From Lentisphaerota bacterium (GTDB taxonomy: Bacteria; Verrucomicrobiota; Kiritimatiellia; JAAZAB01), in NCBI GenBank assembly GCA_020201415.1, contig JAIVGW010000062.1, positions 1-13,005 on the forward strand: a DNA stretch of 13,005 nt. Direction: 5' to 3'. Positions 7,152 to 13,005 of this stretch are shown here, piece after piece; position 1 is the stretch's first letter, and every line of letters starts with the position of its first letter. Below the pieces are notes generated by a model. It saw only the letters and a program-made list of their open reading frames with translations, was not told the origin of the DNA and ran no database searches. The position numbers and the translations under genes were made by a program.

Positions 7152-8522
7152 TCAACCGGTCCAGCAGCCTTGTTGGACGGCGTCGCGGATGAGGTTCATG
7201 GCGCGTTCCGGTCCGGCATCAGCCAGCTTTTGCGCCAGGACCGTGTCCGGCGCCGGCAGGTGGCCGACTGCTTCAAAAAAGGCATTGCGCCGACGCAGAT
7301 CGCCGCCGAATTCGACCCTGGCGGCCGCGCTGTTGTAAGGGAACTCGGCATAGCGGGCCAGGATGGTGTGGCCCACCATGATGGCGGCGCCGGAGAGGAA
7401 TTGCGGGGCATGCGTACGCAGCGCTTCGCAATCCGGGTCGTCCACGAAGGGTTGCCCGGCCTTGTTCATTTCAGTGCCGATTTGCACCGGCAGATGCATG
7501 GCCGCCGCCAGCTGCACGATTTCATCAAGTTTGGCAATCTTGCGCGAACGCAAATCAGGGTCGGCAATGTTGTGGTTGCGGTCGGGAATGATGTTCAGGG
7601 CGCAGGCGCCCTTGGCGCGGAGGCATTCCAGCATGGCCGCCGCGTCGCTTTCCCCGGCGCTGGTGCCGTCCAGCCAGGTAATCATGGGCAGCGCTCCGCA
7701 GTCCCGGACCCAGTTGATGAAATCGTCCACCGGCGGGAATGAATGCGGCCCCGGCTGTTCATAAGCGATGCCGCCGGATTTGATCAGCAGCGCGCGGATG
7801 AATTCCTCCATGGCCGCCGTTGAGGCCAGTCGGTCGGACAGCTGGGCTGCCGGTTGGCCGGCAATGCGCGACCAGAACTGCCGGTGCGCGGCCTCATCCG
7901 GGAACACCTGTTGCGCTTGCCGGCGATAAGCGCGTACAATGTGCCGCTCGGTAGGCGCGCCGGCGGGTGTCAGCGGAACAACCTGGCGATCGTAATCCAA
8001 CGCAATTTCCGGCAGGGCACGGTTGATGCGCTCCACCAGCGTGTGATTGCGTGCCTGCGCCTGTTGCCGGTATTGCGCCAGCACCCTGCCGGCCTCTGTC
8101 GCAGGATCCGGCACCCGGGCAAAACCGCCGCCCATAATGTAGGTGACGCCCGGTTCGCCCGGGGAATTGACGTCCAGCTCGGCGTATTCACGGAAAAAGG
8201 CGCGGGTTTCCAGGTTGGCGGTGACCCTCAGATGCAGGATCGTTCCGGCCGCCAGAAATTCCTCCAAGCCGTCCAGAACGTCGAAATCACACAGGCCGGC
8301 GGCGAACAGCCCGGCCGTGGCCGCCTCCCACGCCAGACGGCAGGGTGAACTGCCGTTGGTATTGAATGAAAAAAAGGAATGCAGGTGCATGTTGGTGCGG
8401 GGCGCGCCGGCGGGCGGGGGCATCAATCCGGCGCCGGTGCGGGCCTGTTGCAGTGCTTTTAAACGAATGTCCAGATCGAAATTATCCAGCAGCGCAAGGT
8501 TGGTTTCCGGTGTGTTCGGCAT
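7152..8522 (-). CDS. PHP-superfamily metal-dependent hydrolase, substrate unknown
   Basis: A 456-residue protein of the PHP (polymerase and histidinol phosphatase) fold, whose members use a metal cluster for phosphoester or related hydrolysis. From ATG 8522, motif I is TNMHLHSFFSFN (His46, His48). Motif II is LCDFDVLDG (78-81), where the usual Asp-His is Asp-Phe. Glu105 (ANLETRAF) may be the bridging ligand. Further candidate ligands are in IIPDRNHNIAD (313-321), IGTEMNKAGQP (348-358) and VGHTILA (His385). There is no signal peptide, so it is probably cytosolic. A TTG at 8549 would add nine residues, but ATG 8522 is the simpler start; neither has a strong Shine-Dalgarno. It is convergent with lpxD, with only seven bases between the stops. 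I recognise the superfamily but not the substrate; a sugar-phosphate or nucleotide phosphoesterase role is only a guess. Confidence 0.85.
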   Translation of the reverse strand: MPNTPETNLALLDNFDLDIRLKALQQARTGAGLMPPPAGAPRTNMHLHSFFSFNTNGSSPCRLAWEAATAGLFAAGLCDFDVLDGLEEFLAAGTILHLRVTANLETRAFFREYAELDVNSPGEPGVTYIMGGGFARVPDPATEAGRVLAQYRQQAQARNHTLVERINRALPEIALDYDRQVVPLTPAGAPTERHIVRAYRRQAQQVFPDEAAHRQFWSRIAGQPAAQLSDRLASTAAMEEFIRALLIKSGGIAYEQPGPHSFPPVDDFINWVRDCGALPMITWLDGTSAGESDAAAMLECLRAKGACALNIIPDRNHNIADPDLRSRKIAKLDEIVQLAAAMHLPVQIGTEMNKAGQPFVDDPDCEALRTHAPQFLSGAAIMVGHTILARYAEFPYNSAAARVEFGGDLRRRNAFFEAVGHLPAPDTVLAQKLADAGPERAMNLIRDAVQQGCWTG

Positions 8523-8633
8523 ATTGCGTGTCCGTAGAAATGTTGCCAAGTAAGTTTGATTTTTCAGAAAACACCTTTGACTTTACAAGAGGTCGGCCTG
8601 ATGGACAAGCTCAAACCTATCGAACCTGCATCG

Positions 8634-8672
8634 TTCCGGTTTTTTCCGGTTTTTTGCTGTTTCCGGTTTTTT
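8634..8672 (+). repeat. Three copies of TTCCGGTTTTTT
   Basis: Exact copies lie at 8634-8645, 8644-8655 and 8661-8672, the first two overlapping by two bases. The second and third are both followed by GC. The block lies 80-120 bases upstream of the ompA start. It may be a regulator binding cluster, a poly-T slippage tract, or a pyrimidine-rich leader. Confidence 0.7.
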
Positions 8673-8696
8673 GCTTGCCTGGCTCCAGTCTTTGTG

Positions 8697-8726
8697 TTAT
8701 CAAAGTAAAAGTATCGTATTTATACC
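8697..8726 (+). promoter_or_regulatory. Possible sigma-70-like promoter of ompA
   Basis: TTATCA (8697-8702) and TATACC (8721-8726) are separated by 18 bases and each matches four of six consensus positions. The implied start would leave a leader of about 20 bases carrying the ribosome-binding site TGGAGG (8738-8743). Match quality is modest, and promoter consensus in this lineage is uncertain. Confidence 0.25.
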
Positions 8727-8751
8727 TGTATTTCAGATGGAGGACATTCCC

Positions 8752-9321
8752 ATGCAGAAAATTTTATCGCGTATAAGCCTGCTGACGGTTGCGGCGGGCC
8801 TGCTGCTGTCGGCGGGCCAGGCCGGCGCCACCGCCATGGATGCGCCCTGGTATGTCAGCCTGAATGCCGGCATGATCCGGTTCGAAGGCGATGAGGCCGT
8901 CAAATCCGGTTTTCTGAGTTCTTTGCGGCTGGGCTATGACTATTCACCGGCCTGGTCTTTCGAAGGTGTGCTGAACTATGCGCCACGCCTTGATCGCAAT
9001 GAAGTTTACAATTATGAAACGGGCGAGCCCATTCCCCGCAAGGGCCTGATTGATGCCGATCACGCCGCCGCCTTCGGCGCGGCCGTTGATGCCTTGTTTC
9101 ACCTGCGTAACATGGACAACCAGCAGTTCGATCCCTACCTGATCGGCGGTATCGGTTTCATGCATTTAACCGAAGAGCGCGAATTCCGCGAGCGCACGGA
9201 CGTCACCTTGCGCCCGAGTTCAACCTGTTGCCCACCGTCGGCGTCTCCTGGCGCTGGGGGGCGCATGTGCCGCCGAGCTACTCGGCCATCAGCGGTCCGC
9301 TGGATATGGACGGCTTTGTGA
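8752..9321 (+). CDS. OmpA-family protein, N-terminal fragment (barrel strands 1-6)
   Basis: Front part of an OmpA-type outer-membrane protein: an eight-stranded barrel followed by a periplasmic peptidoglycan-binding domain. From ATG 8752 (TGGAGG at 8738-8743, eight bases upstream) there is a signal peptide (ISLLTVAAGLLLSAGQAGA, cut near residue 25-28). Amphipathic barrel strands follow: WYVSLNAGMIRF, FLSSLRLGYDYS, WSFEGVLNYAP, AAFGAAVDALFHLR, FDPYLIGGIGFMHLTE and the start of a sixth (TDVTLR). After about residue 154 (near 9213) the frame turns into Pro/Arg/Cys-rich nonsense up to the stop at 9321, while the true family sequence resumes in another frame at about 9210. The real gene is therefore 8752-9704 with a frame break. 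Only about five and a half of the expected strands precede the break. Confidence 0.75.
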   Translation: MQKILSRISLLTVAAGLLLSAGQAGATAMDAPWYVSLNAGMIRFEGDEAVKSGFLSSLRLGYDYSPAWSFEGVLNYAPRLDRNEVYNYETGEPIPRKGLIDADHAAAFGAAVDALFHLRNMDNQQFDPYLIGGIGFMHLTEEREFRERTDVTLRPSSTCCPPSASPGAGGRMCRRATRPSAVRWIWTAL

Positions 9322-9704
9322 TTGCGCCCGAGGATCTGGCGCTGGCGACCAGCCTTTATCTCGAATTTGACACCGATAAATGGGATATTAAGTCCAAGTA
9401 TTTTGAAGAGTTGAATGCCATTGCCGATGTCCTGCTGCGTGATCCCGGCTCCACTGCCCGCATCGAAGGGCATGCCGACAAGCGGCGCACCTCCGTTTAC
9501 AAACACAACATGGAACTGTCGGAGAAGCGCGCCAATTCCGTGATGGAGTATCTGCACAGCCGCGGCGTGGAGCGCGAACGGATGAAAGCCTACGGCTACG
9601 GCTATAGCCGCCCGGTTGCCGAAAACGATCCGATCACCGGTAATCAGCTCAACCGGCGGGTGGAAATCAACATCCGCAAGGGTTCGGAGCAGAACGACGT
9701 ATAA
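9210..9704 (+). CDS. OmpA-family protein, C-terminal fragment (last strand and OmpA domain)
   Basis: Continuation of the gene starting at 8752, in a different frame. It opens with APEFNLLPTVGVSWRWG, a good last barrel strand, then a linker (AHVPPSYSAISGPL). The OmpA/MotB peptidoglycan-binding domain follows from about 9340 (SLYLEFDTDKWDIKSKYFEE to QLNRRVEIN). Diaminopimelate-binding features are present: the Asp in GHADKRR and the Arg in the HNMELSEKRANSVMEYL helix. A TTG at 9228 is the first possible start codon in this frame within the homologous stretch, but there is no signal peptide, so independent function is unlikely. Between TDVTLR and APEFNLL roughly 40 residues (the rest of strand 6 and all of strand 7) are missing relative to a standard eight-strand barrel, with a length change that is not a multiple of three. 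Confidence 0.78.
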   Translation, partial: APEFNLLPTVGVSWRWGAHVPPSYSAISGPLDMDGFVIAPEDLALATSLYLEFDTDKWDIKSKYFEELNAIADVLLRDPGSTARIEGHADKRRTSVYKHNMELSEKRANSVMEYLHSRGVERERMKAYGYGYSRPVAENDPITGNQLNRRVEINIRKGSEQNDV

Positions 9705-9750
9705 TGCCGGCTCCGGGTGAAGGCGCCAGGTACGGAGAGCAAGCTGAGCA

Positions 9751-11586
9751 ATGATACGCGCGCAATGTCGGCAGGAAGAATTCCGGGCGGGTGAACCCTG
9801 TTGCGTTGAGATCAATCTCGTGGTCGATCGCGATTTGACCGCGGGCGATTGCGTTGAATTCCAGTTTCCCAACAGCTGGTTGCTGGAAAAGGGGCCGAGT
9901 CATCCGCGTGTTCTCCAGAGCGCTGATCCGGCCGGCAAGCACCATGTTGCCGTTGCCGCGCCGGAGACGCCGGCGTCATTTGACCTGACCATCAGCAAGC
10001 GCAATTTGTTTTATCCGGCGGGCCCGGCCCGGCACGGCCGCCTGGTCACCGCCAAGGTTCATGCCGGCCGCATTCCCGCCGGCAGCCCGATTCTTATCCG
10101 CTATGCCAACACCTGCGCGCCTTATGTGGCGGAAACGGAAGCGCTCTGGCTGCGGGTCAACGGCCAGGCGCCGGAAGCCGCGCCGCGGTTGATCACACGC
10201 GCCGGCGAGCATGTGCGCTGGCGGGTTATCGTGCCCTCCTGTTGCCGTCCGGGCGAGTCGTTTGAAGTGCTGGTGGTCTCGCTGGATCGGTTCGACAATG
10301 CCTCGTCCAGTGTTTTTCCTGATGAAAAACTCGTCAGGTCGGACGGCGCGCCCGTGGCGGACAAGTTGCGCCTGGTTGGCTCCCTGCGTGTGCCGGCCAG
10401 CATCCAGGAGCCGGGGGTCTATCGTTTCCGGTTCGGCGGCGCCGTTTCGAATGCAGTCATGGTTGACGCCCGGGCGCGTAAGGTTTATTGGGGGGATATT
10501 CATATCCACAGCAAGCTTTCGCATGACGGTCAGGGCGCCGAGCCCTATGGTTATGCGCGCGAAATCAGCGGTCTGGATTTTGCCGGATTGGCCGATCATT
10601 TCCAGGCGCTGGGTCCCGTGGGTTATCGGGTTTTGTCGGAATCCGCGGAAAAGGCCAACGTGCCGGGTGTCTTTGTCACCATCCCCGGCGACGAGCGCAA
10701 TCCCGGGGAACTGACCGGGCACCATAATGTTTATTTCCGCGATATGCCCATGCTGGAACGCAACCAGGCGATTCAACAGCCAGGGGCGGCGCTGCCCGCC
10801 AACAGCTTCACCAGATTGCATGAGCTTGATCCGGCGGAAGTCATGTTGGTGCCTCATCATACCGGTATCTCGTTTTATGATCTGCTCAAGCAGGGCATCG
10901 GCAATGCCGTGGATTGGGATGCCTGCGATGATCGCGGTCTGCGGCCGGTCATGGAAATCTATTCCCACCACGGACAAAGCGAATGCTATGCCCCGCAACA
11001 CCTGCTGGCTTACGAGTATAACCGGATGCGTAATCCTGAACGGCGCACCAACACCTCCGTGCCCGGCCCCTATTACGCGCAGGACTATTGGATGGCCGGC
11101 AAGCGCATCGGTGTCATCGGTTCTTCCGACGAACACAGCGGGCAGGGTGGGCGATCGCATGGCGGGGTAGCCGCCGTCTTCGCCGGGGAGCTTACCAGGT
11201 CCGGCGTGTTTGACGCCCTGCGAAGCAAGCGTTGTTATGCGACCACCGGCGAACGCATCCTGCTGGAGTTTTCAGTGGATGGCCTGGAGATGGGCATGAG
11301 CGGGCAGCGCGCGCCCGGTGACCGCTTGGAAATTACCCTGCGTGTCTGGGGCACGGATATGCTGTTGCGCGTCGAAATATTACGTCACCGGTTCGGGGTG
11401 GACCAGGGGTTTCTACCCGTGCTTTCCACGGCGCCTCATCCCGAAAGTTGTGATATCGTATTATCACTGACGGAAGTGATGCAGGCGCCCTGCATGTATT
11501 ATGCCCGGATTGTCCAGCAGCCGCTGGCATGGCCTGGCATGGCCTGGACCTCTCCTGTCTGGATTGACCTGCCGGATCCTGCCTGA
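9751..11586 (+). CDS. DUF3604 family protein (PHP-superfamily, metal-binding)
   Basis: A 611-residue protein with an N-terminal beta-rich region (about 1-240; FRAGEPCCVEINLVV and a second segment PGESFEVLVVSLDR look immunoglobulin-like) and a DUF3604/PHP-type catalytic domain (about 245-510). Metal-ligand motifs are clear: GDIHIHS (His251, His253), LADHF (Asp282, His283), PGDE (Glu315), TGHHN (His324, His325), VPHH (His369, His370), YSHHG (406-407) and SSDEHSG (Asp460, His462). RSKRCYATTGERILLEF and a final beta region ending MAWTSPVWIDLP are typical of the family's C-terminus. No signal peptide is visible from ATG 9751 (GGAGAG eleven bases upstream). DUF3604 proteins have no firmly settled substrate that I can name. 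The gene is 46 bases after ompA and probably shares its transcript. Nothing appears broken. Confidence 0.9.
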   Translation: MIRAQCRQEEFRAGEPCCVEINLVVDRDLTAGDCVEFQFPNSWLLEKGPSHPRVLQSADPAGKHHVAVAAPETPASFDLTISKRNLFYPAGPARHGRLVTAKVHAGRIPAGSPILIRYANTCAPYVAETEALWLRVNGQAPEAAPRLITRAGEHVRWRVIVPSCCRPGESFEVLVVSLDRFDNASSSVFPDEKLVRSDGAPVADKLRLVGSLRVPASIQEPGVYRFRFGGAVSNAVMVDARARKVYWGDIHIHSKLSHDGQGAEPYGYAREISGLDFAGLADHFQALGPVGYRVLSESAEKANVPGVFVTIPGDERNPGELTGHHNVYFRDMPMLERNQAIQQPGAALPANSFTRLHELDPAEVMLVPHHTGISFYDLLKQGIGNAVDWDACDDRGLRPVMEIYSHHGQSECYAPQHLLAYEYNRMRNPERRTNTSVPGPYYAQDYWMAGKRIGVIGSSDEHSGQGGRSHGGVAAVFAGELTRSGVFDALRSKRCYATTGERILLEFSVDGLEMGMSGQRAPGDRLEITLRVWGTDMLLRVEILRHRFGVDQGFLPVLSTAPHPESCDIVLSLTEVMQAPCMYYARIVQQPLAWPGMAWTSPVWIDLPDPA

Positions 11587-11641
11587 TGCGGATCAATCGT
11601 CCGGCGCCGGGTCGCCGCGTCCCTGTAATTCCCAGGCTTCC

Positions 11642-11663
11642 GCAAAATCCGCGGTTTGCTTTT
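11642..11663 (+). terminator. Weak intrinsic terminator candidate
   Basis: GCAAA (11642-11646) pairs with TTTGC (11655-11659) around an eight-base loop and is followed by TTTT (11660-11663). It sits between the convergent DUF3604 and DUF4838 genes, where termination of the plus-strand transcript is expected. The stem is short and AT-rich, so support is weak. The perfect palindrome CCGGCGCCGG at 11601-11610 lies nearby but has no U-run. Confidence 0.3.
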
Positions 11664-11672
11664 ACGCCCTGT

Positions 11673-13005
11673 CTAATTTGCGGCAGCGCCGGTCAGCCAA
11701 ACGGAGCTTTCGCGGGCCTTGACCCGGTCGCCATGCTTGGTCGAAGTCGGGATTTCCTTGAAATGCACGCGTCCGAAATTGCCGGCCCAGACGGCGCCGG
11801 GCTTCGGCGTGGGGGCCTTCAGCGTGCTGAATGGGATCACGGCCATGGATAACCAGCGGTTCCGGTCCGGCAGCAATTCGTTGACGTAGGTCCAATCGCC
11901 GTCCCAGGTCTGATCGTTCCAGCCGAATTTGGGATGCAGCGGATCGGTGATGTAGCCGTGATTGGCGTCGATGAAGGAGTCCGCCACCGGTTCGTACGTC
12001 AGGTAATAATACTGGCTCTTGTCGCCTTCGGGCGCCAGCAGGATGTTGACGCATTCCTGCAGCCACAGTTCGCCGTCGCGCCCGCGCGGCTGGAAGGTGT
12101 CCATCAGCTCGCTCTGCATGCCGCCGTCAAAACGCACGTAAAGGTTGTCCTTGTCATACAATAATTGGAAGGTGGTGGTTTCCTTGAGCTCCTTTTCGCC
12201 ACGGTTCGGCTGCAGCTGGTAGGCCGGCGCGTTGTCCCAGGCCTTGTCCTGTAGCGTGACTGTGCCCGCGGCGCGTATGGCAAAAGCCGGGTCGGTCGGT
12301 TTGATGGCCCCGGGTAATTCGCCCGAGCGGATTTTGGCGGTATCCCAGTTGAAGGGCTCCGAGCTGCCTTTCAATTGATCGATCCGGAGATAGCGGTAGG
12401 TCGGACGGCTCCGCCGGTTCTTGTCCAACTCCTCCAGCCAGGCGTTGCGCTCGTCGATGGCGCTCAGCAGGCGTTCCAACCCGGCATCGTCCGGCCGCAA
12501 CCGGTAGGAGTAGTAATGATAAATGATGTTGACATTGTGCTTCAGGTAATCGAATTCAATCCGCGTGGCCGCCAGCCGGTATTGCGCGCCCGGCGAGACC
12601 ACGGTCTTTTCGGCCTGGTCCAGCAGATCGGACAGGGTGTTTATCAGGTCCGGCGTGTAGATGGTGGTGTAAGTCAGGAAGCCGTTGCGGTTGTGCCGGG
12701 CGTAGTCCGCGGCTTCGTGGATGAAATCCAGCCGCTGGTTCAGGCGCCGGAAGAACTGTTCCATGATGCCCGAGGCTTCCATGTAGCAGGCCTCGATGTA
12801 TTCGCTCAGCAGTGCATCAGCCGATTTGGCGCCCGGCTCATTCAGCATCCGGCGGAAGACATAAACATTGCCGCCTTCCAAGCCGAAAAACCTGGGCTTG
12901 AGGTTGATCTGGATGGCCTGGACGTTGTTTTCTATCAGGGTGTTGGCCAGGGCTTCGATGTGGCGGATGGAGTTCTTGGGAACCATGGTGTTCCAGGTAT
13001 AGGTG
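11673..13005 (-). CDS. DUF4838/CBM9-like carbohydrate-active protein, 5' end outside window
   Basis: C-terminal part of a large, probably secreted protein. The reading frame is open to the right edge of the window: upstream of the Met at 12986 it continues TYTWNT, so that Met is internal. From that Met, residues 1-225 resemble the helical part of DUF4838 (NVYVFRRMLNEPGAKSADAL, LSEYIEACYMEASGIMEQFF), a domain found on glycoside-hydrolase-like proteins of Bacteroidota and the PVC group. Residues about 240-430 are a CBM9-like beta-sandwich: TGTVTLQDKAWDNAPAY, FQLLYDKDNLYVRFDG, VNILLAPEGDKSQYYYLTYE, WDGDWTYV, WLSMAVIPFSTL and WAGNFGRV. These suggest a role in plant or algal polysaccharide use. 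The protein ends ESSVWLTGAAAN at TAG 11675-11673, slightly before the usual final strand of such domains. It is convergent with the DUF3604 gene. Confidence 0.8.
   Translation of the reverse strand, partial: TYTWNTMVPKNSIRHIEALANTLIENNVQAIQINLKPRFFGLEGGNVYVFRRMLNEPGAKSADALLSEYIEACYMEASGIMEQFFRRLNQRLDFIHEAADYARHNRNGFLTYTTIYTPDLINTLSDLLDQAEKTVVSPGAQYRLAATRIEFDYLKHNVNIIYHYYSYRLRPDDAGLERLLSAIDERNAWLEELDKNRRSRPTYRYLRIDQLKGSSEPFNWDTAKIRSGELPGAIKPTDPAFAIRAAGTVTLQDKAWDNAPAYQLQPNRGEKELKETTTFQLLYDKDNLYVRFDGGMQSELMDTFQPRGRDGELWLQECVNILLAPEGDKSQYYYLTYEPVADSFIDANHGYITDPLHPKFGWNDQTWDGDWTYVNELLPDRNRWLSMAVIPFSTLKAPTPKPGAVWAGNFGRVHFKEIPTSTKHGDRVKARESSVWLTGAAAN

Larger units (their letters stand above)
8523..8751. 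promoter_or_regulatory. Divergent intergenic region between PHP gene and ompA
   Basis: About 229 bases with no convincing ORF, clearly richer in A/T than the flanking genes. It must hold the promoters of the minus-strand PHP gene and the plus-strand ompA-like gene. It contains a triplicated TTCCGGTTTTTT motif (8634-8672) and an AT-rich stretch at 8697-8735. I see no clear operator palindrome and no riboswitch. Confidence 0.55.

Noticed and set aside
8577..8605. TTGACT at 8577-8582 as a -35 box of a plus-strand promoter
   Set aside because: No acceptable -10 hexamer follows at 16-19 bases; the sequence there is GC-rich.
9213..9321. Treating the Pro/Arg/Cys-rich tail after TDVTLR as a genuine C-terminus of a separate short protein
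   Set aside because: The tail is the out-of-frame reading of a well-conserved OmpA segment that is open in the neighbouring frame.
9976..11160. A 394-residue open frame antisense to the DUF3604 gene
   Set aside because: The plus-strand protein has a full set of conserved metal motifs; the antisense translation shows none and looks compositional.

Overview
The window reads as high-GC chromosomal DNA from a Gram-negative (diderm) bacterium. It carries genes for lipid A synthesis (lpxD), outer-membrane protein assembly (bamA, skp/ompH) and an OmpA-type protein. The order pth-rpsF-ssb-rpsR-rplI-dnaB followed by bamA-skp-lpxD, together with a DUF4838/CBM9-type glycoside-hydrolase-like protein and two PHP-superfamily proteins, suggests the Planctomycetota-Verrucomicrobiota-Lentisphaerota/Kiritimatiellota side of the tree. 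That placement is an inference from gene content and protein flavour, not a database result. The contig could well come from a metagenome.

Layout. Positions 1-3574 (+) hold a compact information-processing operon: peptidyl-tRNA hydrolase (start cut off by the window), ribosomal protein S6, single-stranded DNA-binding protein, S18, L9 and the replicative helicase DnaB. Spacing is short, and strong Shine-Dalgarno sequences fix GTG starts for S6 and S18. Positions 3578-7144 (+) continue with an envelope-biogenesis set: BamA in two out-of-frame pieces, a short Skp/OmpH-like chaperone, and LpxD. A PHP-domain hydrolase lies convergently on the minus strand (7152-8522). A 229-bp divergent intergenic region with a triplicated TTCCGGTTTTTT motif separates it from an OmpA-family gene (8752-9704, frame broken). 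A DUF3604/PHP-superfamily protein follows (9751-11586, +). The right end (11673-13005, -) is the C-terminal part of a DUF4838 plus CBM9-like carbohydrate-active protein that runs out of the window.

How the genes relate. The first block couples translation (pth, S6, S18, L9) with replication (SSB, DnaB). The second block makes and folds the outer membrane: Skp carries unfolded outer-membrane proteins to BamA, LpxD makes the lipid A precursor, and the OmpA-like protein would be a BamA client that ties the membrane to peptidoglycan.

Most notable observation. Three envelope genes (bamA, skp, ompA) each look as if an internal segment is missing: about 110 residues around POTRA3/POTRA4 in BamA (frame changed), about 35-40 residues of the descending coiled-coil arm in Skp (in frame), and about 40 residues of the OmpA barrel (frame changed). 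The neighbouring lpxD and the dnaB operon look intact. This is either real genome decay or rearrangement, or a repeated assembly or consensus artefact. It should be settled with reads before any biology is built on it. I see no CRISPR array, tRNA, rRNA, insertion sequence or convincing new defence system.
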